From: an uncultured Bacilli bacterium
GTDB lineage: Bacteria > Bacillota_I > Bacilli_A > RF39 > UBA660
Reading direction: 5' to 3'
DNA: 7,321 bases
Assembly: GCA_944363685.1 (NCBI GenBank)
Contig: CALVUV010000066.1
Coordinates: 1-7,321 of the forward strand
Both the position numbers and the translations under genes were made by a program. Below, piece after piece: positions 1-6,222 of the stretch (the first letter of the stretch is position 1; every line of letters begins with the position of its first letter). The notes beneath the pieces are model-generated. The model made no database searches. It saw only the letters and a program-made list of their open reading frames with translations, and had not been told where the DNA came from.

Positions 1-323
1 AACGTGTAGAAGCGATTGGTAGTGGACTTAGAAGAGTTAATTCTTATTATAAAAGTAAAAATTTGGATTTTCTTGTAGATGCCTTACCTTCATCATTTGT
101 AGTGAGACTTCCAAGAATTACTATTGATAAAATATCTGCAAAAGATGATTATAAAATAATAATTGATTATCTTGATAAGAATGTTGAAATAACAAGAAAG
201 CAAGCAGAAAGACTATTAGATAAAGAGAAGACTACTACTTCTAATGTTCTTAATAAAATGATAAGTGATAAAATAATTAAAAAGATAGGTAAAGGACCTA
301 ATACTAAATATATTAAAATATGA
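1..323 (+). CDS. C-terminal end of AlbA/Schlafen-type ATP-binding protein (partial, start outside window)
   Basis: The open frame begins at base 3 and is already open at the window edge; 106 residues remain before the TGA at 321-323. The first residues, RVEAIGSGLRRVNSYYK, then SSFVVRLPRI, match the end of the GHKL-like ATPase domain found after an AlbA_2/Schlafen domain (family COG2865, 'ATP-binding / putative DNA-binding protein'), where a conserved E-x-I/F-G-S/T-G-x-x-R-I segment is followed by a short F-x-V-x-x-P-R strand. The last ~50 residues (ITRKQAERLL, TTTSNVLNKMISDKIIKKIGKG) read as a winged helix-turn-helix, which usually closes this family. An ATG at 63 is internal, not the start. 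Role by family: a putative DNA-binding regulator or helper ATPase, substrate unknown. The clean C-terminal end at TGA supports TGA being a stop in this organism. Confidence 0.7.
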   Translation, partial: RVEAIGSGLRRVNSYYKSKNLDFLVDALPSSFVVRLPRITIDKISAKDDYKIIIDYLDKNVEITRKQAERLLDKEKTTTSNVLNKMISDKIIKKIGKGPNTKYIKI

Positions 324-330
324 TGAAAGA

Positions 331-351
331 ACTTGATAAATAATATCAAGT
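331..351 (+). terminator. Perfect 8-bp hairpin after the ATP-binding gene, weak terminator
   Basis: ACTTGATA (331-338) pairs perfectly with TATCAAGT (344-351) around the loop AATAA. It starts seven bases after the stop codon, where a terminator belongs. The downstream stretch is AGAGTATATTTT, not a clean T-run, so termination may be inefficient. It could instead be only an mRNA 3' end stabiliser. Confidence 0.4.
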
Positions 352-360
352 AGAGTATAT

Positions 361-389
361 TTTAAAATCTATATAACATAAGGTATAAT
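361..389 (+). promoter_or_regulatory. Promoter of murC
   Basis: A perfect -10 TATAAT lies at 384-389, 17 bases after a weak -35 TTTAAA at 361-366. Transcription would begin near 396, just before the murC ribosome binding site. The hexamer overlaps the upstream in-frame ATG at 388, which would therefore not be in the transcript. Confidence 0.55.
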
Positions 390-397
390 GAATAAAG

Positions 398-405
398 AAA
401 GAAGG
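398..405 (+). promoter_or_regulatory. Ribosome binding site that fixes the murC start
   Basis: AAAGAAGG sits six bases (TTTTTT) before the ATG at 412. No such site precedes the ATG at 388. The protein from 412 starts MKYYCIGIKGTGMS, the normal MurC N-terminus, so 412 is chosen. Confidence 0.6.
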
Positions 406-411
406 TTTTTT

Positions 412-1722
412 ATGAAATATTATTGTATTGGAATAAAAGGAACAGGAATGAGTACTCTAGCTCAGATGTTGTATGATATGGGTAATGAGGTAAGTGGTTA
501 TGATGATGCGAAAGATTATAAATTTACCCAGAAAGGTTTAGAAAATAGAGGTATAAAAATTTTCTATGATAGTAATCATTCTATAGATGAAGATACTATT
601 GTAACTGCATCTCGTGCTTTTAGTGATGATCATCCTGAGATTAAAAGAATAAAAGAACTAGGACTTACATTTAAACCATATAATGAAGTAGTTGGTAGTA
701 TTACTAAAGAATTTAATACTATTTCTGTTAGTGGTACTCATGGTAAAACAACAACAACATCTCTTTTAAAACATTTATTTACTAATACTATTGGCTGTAA
801 TTACTTTATAGGAGACGGAACAGGTCATATTGATATGAAAAATAAATTATTAGTAATAGAATCAGATGAATTTAATCGTCATTTCCTTGCCTATCATCCT
901 AAAACTGCTATCATTACTTGTATTGAACTTGAACATACAGAAATTTATGATTCTATAGAAGATACTATTAAAACTTTTGAAGAGTTTGCTAATAAAGCTG
1001 AAACTGTTATTGCAAATGGTGATGATAAAAATATTAGAAAGATTAATTTTAATAATAAAGTAATATTCTATGGTGAAAATGAATCTAATGATTATATTAT
1101 TAAAGATATTAGATTAGAGACTACTGGTTCAACTTTTACTTTATATAAAAAAGATGAGTTAATTGATACTTTTACTGTTCCTTTATATGGACATCATATG
1201 GTTATGAATACAGTAGCATCAATAATTTGTGCTTTAGATGAAGGGGTTAGTAAAGAAAAGATTAAAGAACTTTTAGTTAGTTTTAAAAATGCTAATAGAC
1301 GTTTTGCAGAAACTATAGTAGGTAATACAATTATAGTAGATGATTATGCTCATCATCCAACAGAGGTTAAAGTTACACTTGAAGCGGTTAGACAAAAATA
1401 TCCTGATAAGAAGTTAACAGTTGTTTTTCGTCCTAATACTTATTCTAGAACATCACGTTTTAAAAATGAATTTGCAGAGGCTTTAAGTACTGCAGATAAA
1501 GTGTATTTAACACCTATTAAATGTGATAGAGAAAATCCTAATGATTATCCTAAGATTAAATCAGAAGATATCATTGAACTTATACCAAATAGTGAACTTG
1601 TAGATGATGATAGTGTTAAGAATATTTTAAAAGATAAAGATGGTGTAGTTGCCTTTATGGGATGTGCTACTATGTCTCATTTAATTGAAAATTTTGTAAA
1701 AGAGTTAGAAAATATTGAATAA
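412..1722 (+). CDS. murC: UDP-N-acetylmuramate--L-alanine ligase (MurC)
   Basis: Cytoplasmic ATP-dependent ligase that adds the first amino acid, L-alanine, to UDP-N-acetylmuramate in peptidoglycan precursor synthesis. The 436-residue product has the family's usual length and three-domain order. The N-terminal UDP-binding Rossmann part opens with YYCIGIKGTGMS. The central ATPase P-loop is SVSGTHGKTTTTSLL, followed by the acidic IESDEFNR and IELEHTEIYD segments. The C-terminal ligand domain carries NRRFAE, VDDYAHHPTEV and VFRPNTYSRTSRF. No truncation or frameshift is visible. Start chosen at 412 from the ribosome binding site and the family N-terminus; the in-frame ATG at 388 lies in the -10 box. 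Codons favour T-ending forms (ATT, GGT, ACT, GTT), unlike the surface genes downstream. A related Mur ligase such as Mpl is possible, but length and motifs favour MurC. Its presence implies a cell wall. Confidence 0.9.
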   Translation: MKYYCIGIKGTGMSTLAQMLYDMGNEVSGYDDAKDYKFTQKGLENRGIKIFYDSNHSIDEDTIVTASRAFSDDHPEIKRIKELGLTFKPYNEVVGSITKEFNTISVSGTHGKTTTTSLLKHLFTNTIGCNYFIGDGTGHIDMKNKLLVIESDEFNRHFLAYHPKTAIITCIELEHTEIYDSIEDTIKTFEEFANKAETVIANGDDKNIRKINFNNKVIFYGENESNDYIIKDIRLETTGSTFTLYKKDELIDTFTVPLYGHHMVMNTVASIICALDEGVSKEKIKELLVSFKNANRRFAETIVGNTIIVDDYAHHPTEVKVTLEAVRQKYPDKKLTVVFRPNTYSRTSRFKNEFAEALSTADKVYLTPIKCDRENPNDYPKIKSEDIIELIPNSELVDDDSVKNILKDKDGVVAFMGCATMSHLIENFVKELENIE

Positions 1723-1749
1723 TTTAATCTAACTATGATATACTATAAT
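1723..1749 (+). promoter_or_regulatory. Promoter of the 6S-like RNA
   Basis: A perfect -10 TATAAT at 1744-1749 lies directly after the murC stop. The best -35, TTTAAT at 1723-1728, is at a short 15-base spacing, so the -35 is uncertain. Transcription would start around 1751-1757, at the 5' strand of the closing helix of the RNA. Confidence 0.5.
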
Positions 1750-1750
1750 T

Positions 1751-1940
1751 GTCTAAAGAAAACGATGAGGATAACTCAGTATAAAACCGACTAAAGAGAC
1801 GATAAGGGAGTATTGATGATTGTCATGTTCGTGTTGAAGACCTTTCCACTGGTTAGGGATCCTAAGAACTGACTATATACACCCACCTGTACATAAGTAT
1901 AGGTTTTATCGTAGATCCAAAACGTTTCTTTGGACTTTTT
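1751..1940 (+). ncRNA. ssrS: Structured RNA, probable 6S RNA
   Basis: The gap between murC and the next gene holds no good ORF but folds end to end. Bases 1751-1764 pair with 1923-1935 (13 pairs, one bulge), followed by a T-tract. Inside are GGAT 1769-1772 with ATCC 1915-1918, and a perfect 8-bp helix, 1781-1788 with 1902-1909. After a large internal bubble come 1806-1813 with 1877-1884, and 1822-1830 with 1866-1873 carrying two small hairpins (1831-1849 and 1853-1865). In the 3' side of the bubble, CCTGTAC (1886-1892) and GTATAGG (1897-1903) can form a local hairpin after the sequence ACCCA. A long closing stem, a central bubble with a small 3' hairpin, an apical arm and ~185 nt are the plan of 6S RNA, which binds housekeeping RNA polymerase by mimicking an open promoter. 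Assignment rests on architecture and a remembered CCACCTG-like motif; a lineage-specific RNA is the alternative. tmRNA, RNase P, SRP RNA and T-box hallmarks were not found. Confidence 0.5.
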
Positions 1941-1942
1941 TA

Positions 1943-1971
1943 TTGTATTTTTTTAATTAATAGTATATAAT
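1943..1971 (+). promoter_or_regulatory. Promoter of the 146-aa protein gene
   Basis: TTGTAT at 1943-1948 and a perfect TATAAT at 1966-1971 are 17 bases apart. The predicted start near 1978 leaves a ~20-base leader holding AAAGGGGG (1984-1991), eight bases before the GTG at 2000. The promoter begins immediately after the T-tract of the 6S-like RNA, so the two units look separately transcribed. Confidence 0.7.
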
Positions 1972-1999
1972 ATAGGAGCTTTTAAAGGGGGATATAATT

Positions 2000-2440
2000 G
2001 TGAATAAAGAGAAAGATAATAGTAAAGAAATATTATTAAAACAAATAACTTTAATAGATGAATATTTTGATAAAAAAGAGTCTATTCCTTATGAAGAAGC
2101 TTGTAAAACATTGTTAATGATAGGTCTTGTATCTAAGGAAAAGGAAAAAAATATTGTTTCTAAAGTATCTGATTTAAAAATAAATCATAGTTGTTATCAT
2201 ACTTTACAAATGAGTTATAGAATAATTTCTAAAGAAGCATCTGTTGCACTTAATAATGTTACTGATGATAACATTGCTATTATATTAGGTCAGTTTGGTA
2301 TATTAGATAATTTAGAAGCTTATTTAAAAAAAGAAGATGATATTCCAATAAATATATTAATGGAAATGAATGAAAGAACAGTTAGAGGAATAGGAGAAAG
2401 TTCTAAAATATTTAAGAAAATAAATAATATGAGTAGGTAA
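2000..2440 (+). CDS. Small helical protein of unknown function (146 aa)
   Basis: I do not recognise this protein. It starts with GTG at 2000, supported by a strong AAAGGGGG ribosome binding site and a consensus promoter just upstream. The product is charged, rich in Lys, Glu, Asp and Ile, has no signal peptide or membrane segment, and looks mostly alpha-helical and cytoplasmic. Possible helices are residues ~8-24, ~32-55 and ~65-85, and the C-terminal ~105-146, which ends in a basic KIFKKINNMSR tail. Two cysteines (in EEACKT and NHSCYH) are not arranged as a metal site. It is a single-gene unit with its own promoter and terminator, between the 6S-like RNA and the surface-protein operon. Its codons resemble those of murC, so nothing suggests recent transfer. 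Function is open. Confidence 0.75.
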   Translation: MNKEKDNSKEILLKQITLIDEYFDKKESIPYEEACKTLLMIGLVSKEKEKNIVSKVSDLKINHSCYHTLQMSYRIISKEASVALNNVTDDNIAIILGQFGILDNLEAYLKKEDDIPINILMEMNERTVRGIGESSKIFKKINNMSR

Positions 2441-2456
2441 TTTTACTTACTTTTTA
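2432..2456 (+). terminator. Rho-independent terminator overlapping the stop codon of the 146-aa gene
   Basis: AGTAGGTAA (2432-2440) pairs with TTACTTACT (2443-2451), with one G-U pair and a short T-rich loop, and runs directly into a T-tract. The left arm contains the last codons and the TAA stop, so the terminator is built partly from coding sequence. Confidence 0.65.
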
Positions 2457-2475
2457 TTATTTATAAATAAGGTGC

Positions 2476-2505
2476 TTGCATTACTTCTGCTTTTTGCTAT
2501 ATAAT
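2476..2505 (+). promoter_or_regulatory. Promoter of the surface-protein operon
   Basis: TTGCAT at 2476-2481 and TATAAT at 2500-2505 are 18 bases apart. An alternative reading is TATATA at 2498-2503 with an extended TGC before it. The start near 2512 leaves a leader of about 83 bases before the first gene. The -10 box is part of the left arm of a 13-bp inverted repeat. Confidence 0.65.
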
Positions 2506-2561
2506 TTTAATAGATAATACTTGGGTAAATAGACGAATGATTAAATAGTATTAAAATTATA
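2500..2561 (+). repeat. 13-bp perfect inverted repeat around the operon start site
   Basis: TATAATTTTAATA (2500-2512) and TATTAAAATTATA (2549-2561) are perfect reverse complements with 36 bases between. The left arm covers the -10 box and the predicted start; the right arm is in the leader. It could be an operator or a structure. In DNA this AT-rich, a chance repeat of this length is possible. Confidence 0.4.
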
Positions 2562-2594
2562 AATTGGTAAATAATAGTAGTAAGGAGTAAGAAA

Positions 2595-4394
2595 ATGGAA
2601 AGAAAAAAATATATAATAATATCAGTAATAGTGATAAGTATAAGTATAATAGCATTAATAGGAACAAGTTATGCCTTACTAACAATGAGTATAGAAGGAG
2701 AAAAAGAAATAAGTTTAACAGCAGGTATTCTAAAAGTAGATTTTAGTGAAGGAAATAATATAAATTTAGAAAATGCCGCACCTATATCAGATAATGAAGG
2801 ATTAAAGACAACCCCATATACCTTTACAATAACTAATACAGGAAATATAGATGCATATTACCATATATCATTAGAAGAAGATAGTAATAATACTTTAAGT
2901 AATAGATATGTAAAAATGAAAATGACAGGAAGTAATGGATATGATAGTGGAATAATAAAAGTAAATAATTATGGAGAAGGAACATTTGAAATAAGAGGAG
3001 AAGATATATTAAGTCCAAATGATAAAGTAACATATACATTATATATGTGGTTAGATGAAGAAGCAGATAATAGTGCACAGGGAAAGATATATCAAAGTAA
3101 GATAGTAGTAGAAAGTTTTGATAGAGAAAGTAATAGTCCAAACAGCCCAATGTTAGATGATGGAATGATTGCAGTAAAGTATGAAAATAATAACTGGGTA
3201 AAAGCAGATAGAACAAATATAAATAGTGATTGGTATAACTATGATGAATTAAAATGGGCAAATGCCGTAACAGTATCTGAATCAACAAGAGAAACATATC
3301 TTAATGCAAGTAATGGAACAGTAATTTCTATGGATGATATAGAGACAATGTGGGTATGGATACCAAGATATAGTTATTCTATAGGTAGTGAAGATGGAAC
3401 AAATTACTATGGAAAACAAGGAACATTCTTAGATATAACACCAACCCAAGCTTTACCAGGAGAAATAGATGTAAAGTTTGTATCAGAAAATACTAAAGAT
3501 AGAGGAAGTGCAAAGTATTTAGTAAGTGATGGAATAAAAGATAATAGTTGGTATACCCCAGATGCCTTTACATTTGGAGATCAAGAAATAAGAGGAATAT
3601 GGGTAGGAAAGTTTGAGACTTCTAGTAGTAATCCAAGTGCAACAAATGGAGGAGGTAATACAACAGAACTTGACCCGATGATAAAACCCAATGTAACTAG
3701 TTGGAGAAGTATAAATGTAAGTAATGCTTTTAATGTAAGTTTAAAAATGAATGATAGTAATAATAGATATGGATTTAATGAACGTACAGATACCCATATG
3801 ATGAAGAATAGTGAATGGGGAACAGTTGCTTATTTATCTCAAAGTAAATATGGAAAGTTAGGGAATACTAATTTTACTGGTGCTAATAAAGAAGTATATG
3901 TTAATAAATCAGATGGTTATATAACAGGTTGTAGTTATGGAACACCATCAAACTCTAATACAGATTATGGATGTCAATATCAATATAATGTAGATATAAA
4001 TGGCACAGGAGCGTCAACAACTGGAAATGTTTATGGAGTATATGATATGAGTGGTGGTTCATGGGAATATATGATGGCGAATTATAATGATATAGTAGGA
4101 GGTTCTGGTTTTACTACAATGCCAGAATCTAAATATTATGATAAATATACAAGTGATAATATTAATACAGCTTGTACTGATAATGAGTGTTTAAGTCATG
4201 TTTTATCAGAAACAGTATACTGGTATTATGATGCTTGTAATATGGTAACTGAAGTATATCCATGGTTATTACGAGGAGCAAATCTAAATGCTAGTAGGCA
4301 GGGTATTTTTATGTTTACAAATGGTACAGCTACTGGTGCTGGATATGATGGCGGTTCTTTTCGCCTTGTTTCATCAATAGGAGGTAGTATCTAA
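2595..4394 (+). CDS. Secreted/surface protein: TasA-like N-terminal domain plus FGE/C-type-lectin-like C-terminal domain
   Basis: The 599-residue product starts with a basic MERKKY, a hydrophobic span (~6-27) and GTSYALLT, a SipW-type signal as in TasA and camelysin. Residues ~28-175 form a beta-rich TasA/camelysin-like domain (GEKEISLTAG, TFTITNTGNIDAYYHISL, KVTYTLYMWLD). A linker (~180-250, NNWVKAD, LKWANAV) leads to MWVWIPRYSYS (252-), WVGKFETS (336-) and MMKNSEWGTVAYL (402-). GNVYGVYDMSGGSWEYMM (477-494) and RGANLNAS...GGSFRLVSS (560-594) match the 'GLYDMSGNVWEW' and 'RGGSW...GFRLV' signatures of the formylglycine-generating-enzyme/sulfatase-modifying-factor fold, a C-type-lectin variant. 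The catalytic cysteines of true FGE are not evident, so binding rather than catalysis is inferred. Cysteine pairs (CSYG...YGCQ, ACTDNEC) may form disulfides. AAGGAG at 2582-2587 lies seven bases before the ATG. First gene of an operon; start and stop are intact. The export function is well supported, the ligand unknown. Confidence 0.8.
   Translation: MERKKYIIISVIVISISIIALIGTSYALLTMSIEGEKEISLTAGILKVDFSEGNNINLENAAPISDNEGLKTTPYTFTITNTGNIDAYYHISLEEDSNNTLSNRYVKMKMTGSNGYDSGIIKVNNYGEGTFEIRGEDILSPNDKVTYTLYMWLDEEADNSAQGKIYQSKIVVESFDRESNSPNSPMLDDGMIAVKYENNNWVKADRTNINSDWYNYDELKWANAVTVSESTRETYLNASNGTVISMDDIETMWVWIPRYSYSIGSEDGTNYYGKQGTFLDITPTQALPGEIDVKFVSENTKDRGSAKYLVSDGIKDNSWYTPDAFTFGDQEIRGIWVGKFETSSSNPSATNGGGNTTELDPMIKPNVTSWRSINVSNAFNVSLKMNDSNNRYGFNERTDTHMMKNSEWGTVAYLSQSKYGKLGNTNFTGANKEVYVNKSDGYITGCSYGTPSNSNTDYGCQYQYNVDINGTGASTTGNVYGVYDMSGGSWEYMMANYNDIVGGSGFTTMPESKYYDKYTSDNINTACTDNECLSHVLSETVYWYYDACNMVTEVYPWLLRGANLNASRQGIFMFTNGTATGAGYDGGSFRLVSSIGGSI
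4272..4364 (+). other. Possible diversity-generating-retroelement variable region at the C-terminus
   Basis: Residues 560-590 of the lectin-ended protein occupy the place of the variable region in C-type-lectin targets of diversity-generating retroelements: the final strand-loop between RGG and GFR. Relatives I recall have many Asn/Tyr codons here (pattern RGGYYNNGSNAGVFAF...NSFR). This copy has Thr, Ala, Gly, Asp and Tyr, written ACT, GCT, GGT, GAT and TAT, all reachable from AAT by changing only the adenines. This is inference. No reverse transcriptase, template repeat or accessory gene is in the window, and the fold also exists without hypermutation. Confidence 0.35.
4379..4384 (+). promoter_or_regulatory. 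Ribosome binding site of the second surface gene, inside the first gene
   Basis: AGGAGG lies within the last codons of the first surface gene (Ile-Gly-Gly-Ser), nine bases before the ATG at 4394. That ATG shares its A with the TAA stop (4392-4394), so the two genes are probably translationally coupled. Confidence 0.65.
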
Positions 4395-5053
4395 TGAAAG
4401 AAGCAATAAAGAAAAATAAAAAGATTATAATAGTAGGTATTGTTATAATATTAATTCTGTTAATAGGAATATCATTCGCTTACTTAACAACAACACTACA
4501 TGGAGAGAAGGAATATCTTGTTAGAGCAGGAACACTTGATCTAGTATTAAATGAGGGAAATGAATTAACTTTAGAAAAAGTAATACCAATTGATGATAGT
4601 GAGGGAATGGATCTTAATGGTTTTAATTTTAGTATAGTAAATAATGGAAAGATAGATATAGATTATAGAATATATTTAGATGATGTAGAATTAACTAGTG
4701 GAGAAAGTAGAATACCAGATTCTGCTATAAGATATAGTTTAACAAGAAATGATGAAGTCTTTAGTCCTAAAAATTTAACAATGATGGGAAGTAATCCTAA
4801 TAGAAGAGTAGATTTTGGGACAATAAGTCCAGATGAAACAATTAATTATACTTTAAGAATTTGGATAGACTATGATGCGACAACTGAGGAGGCAAGTGGA
4901 AAGACATTTAAAGGAAAACTAAGAGTAGAAGCAAGTCAGTCTGTAGGAGATCCTGTTGCAGATGTTCTATTAACAGATAGTTCTAATAATATAAATACAA
5001 CAGATCCTGAACAAACATTTATAACCGGAGAAAATCCTAATAACTATATCTGA
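4394..5053 (+). CDS. N-terminal piece of the broken surface gene (TasA/camelysin-like, SipW-type signal)
   Basis: This 219-residue piece is probably still translated, because the ribosome binding site and coupled start are intact. It has a basic N-terminus (MKEAIKKNKK), a hydrophobic span (~11-29), and FAYLTTTLHGEKEYLVRAGTL, the SipW-type cleavage region and first strands of a TasA/camelysin-like domain. It aligns along its length with residues 1-175 of the upstream protein: TSYALLTMSIEGEKE against SFAYLTTTLHGEKE, FTITNTGNIDAYYHISL against FSIVNNGKIDIDYRIYL, and YTLYMWLDEEADNSAQGK against YTLRIWIDYDATTEEASGK. It stops at the TGA soon after the domain ends (FITGENPNNYI). If translated, it would be an exported one-domain protein lacking the C-terminal units, so it could still serve as a TasA-like subunit; that is speculation. 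Confidence 0.6.
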   Translation: MKEAIKKNKKIIIVGIVIILILLIGISFAYLTTTLHGEKEYLVRAGTLDLVLNEGNELTLEKVIPIDDSEGMDLNGFNFSIVNNGKIDIDYRIYLDDVELTSGESRIPDSAIRYSLTRNDEVFSPKNLTMMGSNPNRRVDFGTISPDETINYTLRIWIDYDATTEEASGKTFKGKLRVEASQSVGDPVADVLLTDSSNNINTTDPEQTFITGENPNNYI

Positions 5054-5785
5054 TATAGTGGTAAATTATGGAGAGCAGTGTCTATAGATCCAAATGATAA
5101 TTCTGTTAAACTAGTAACACAATGGAATATAAGCTCAATTAATTATTCTAGTGATAGTAGTTCTTTTGCAGGCAGTTATATGGAAGATTGGTTGAATGAT
5201 ACAAATGTAGAGGGTTTTTTATATAACTTAAGAGATTATGAAAGATTTATAAAACTAGATAGTAAATGGAATGCTACAATGATGGCTGATACAAGTAAAC
5301 CTCCTAAAACAACAATAGTAGAAGATCCAGTGGGACTTTTAAATTTATATGAATATGCAATGACTTGTAACAATACTAGTTATGTTAATAGTTATTTGTT
5401 TACATTACTTGAATGGTGGACTTTAACACCTTATAATGCTACAAATGTTTGGTATGGTGATAATATGGATAGAATAGATATGTGGAATGCTGGTGGAGTT
5501 GTTGGTTTAAGACCATCAATAAATTTAAGAAATGATGTAAAAATAGTATCAGGAAGTGGAACAGAAGAAGATCCTTATAGATTATTAGGAGATAATGATG
5601 AAGAAAATAATGGTACATATTTAAATACAAGATATAGTGGAGAATATATTTCTTTTGGAACAGGAGAAAATAATTTATATAGAGTAGTAAGTCATGAAAC
5701 TAGAGGATTAACAAAAATAACCAATGCCGAACCATTAAAACAATATCCTTTGGAGATAGTGTCAACTATTCTAGTAGTAATATAA
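5054..5785 (+). pseudogene. Middle piece of the broken gene, first DUF6273-like unit
   Basis: This stretch continues in frame from the TGA. It holds one full DUF6273-like unit: YSGKLWRAVSID, a helical AGSYMEDWLND part, EWWTLTPYNA, then GLRPSINLRNDVKIVSGSGTEEDPYRL. Those final signatures are typical of repeated surface modules in gut Firmicutes, with WWL-R/T-P and G-V/L-RP-x-L/I-x-L. A second unit begins near 5638 (GEYISFGTGENNLYRVVSHE) and is cut by the frameshift; the frame then runs PLEIVSTILVVI to TAA. A GTG at 5078 has only GGAGAG two bases before it, a poor spacing, so independent translation is unlikely. Confidence 0.6.
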
Positions 5786-6222
5786 TTGGTAGGTTTTTAA
5801 ATAGTGAATATTTAAATAATGGTATTTATATGAATAGTGAACAATTGAATATGATAGAAGATAATACTACTTGGTATTTAGGAACTGTAAGTACTAGAAT
5901 GAGTTATAAGTTAGCTAAATATAGAGATACTTCTAGTAAGATTTTAACTACAAAAACTACAATTTCTAAAGTAGGATTACTTCGTTTTGGGGAGTTAATG
6001 TCAGGAAAATTCAATATAGGAAATAATCCTGATGATACATATTGGTTATTAACACCTTTTAATGATATAGATAGTGTGCGCTACAATTTTTTAAACGGAA
6101 GTTCAAATCCTTTATCTATAAATGATTCTAGTGGTATTAAACCATCCCTAAATCTAAAATCTAACGTAATAATAACAGGAGGAGATGGAACTAAAAATAA
6201 TCCATTCATTTTATCAGGGAAT
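5054..6222 (+). repeat. Two tandem protein-level repeats (DUF6273-like units)
   Basis: Unit 1 (5054-5596) and unit 2 (about 5638-6222) each run from a 'Y-x-G-x-LYR/LWR-x-V' strand to an 'x-G-x-GT-x-x-x-P-(Y/F)-x-L' end. They are clearly homologous in protein but diverged in DNA, so the duplication is old. Each unit is about 180-195 residues long. Confidence 0.6.

Noticed and set aside
388..411. Earlier ATG as the start of murC
   Set aside because: It lies inside the TATAAT box, has no ribosome binding site, and adds eight residues not found on MurC proteins.
1853..1865. TTAGGGATCCTAA in the RNA as another copy of the palindrome motif at 6471
   Set aside because: It shares only the core and forms an apical hairpin in the RNA; the longer 11-bp motif is not present, so the match is probably chance.
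1751..1940. tmRNA, RNase P RNA, SRP RNA or T-box leader
   Set aside because: No tRNA-like CCA end with T-loop, no GAGGAAAGTCC-type RNase P core, no GGAAGCAGC-type SRP loop, and no GGGTGG T-box motif were found; the next gene also has its own promoter.
2833..3297. Minus-strand ORF of 154 codons opposite the surface gene
   Set aside because: The product is an artificial-looking Leu/Tyr/His-rich string with no ribosome binding site or family features; it is the shadow of an A-rich coding strand.
5051..5053. TGA as a tryptophan codon (Mycoplasma-type code)
   Set aside because: Both surface genes contain many Trp codons and those checked are TGG. A TGA-reading AT-rich genome would use mostly TGA. 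The partial gene at 1-323 also ends sensibly at TGA.
5439..5630. Minus-strand ORF inside the broken surface gene
   Set aside because: Same low-complexity Leu/His/Tyr composition; a shadow of the + strand coding sequence.
5749..5751. Phase variation by slippage at the frameshift
   Set aside because: The run is only three (restored: four) Ts, too short to be a typical slippage tract, and the separate TGA would still block the protein.
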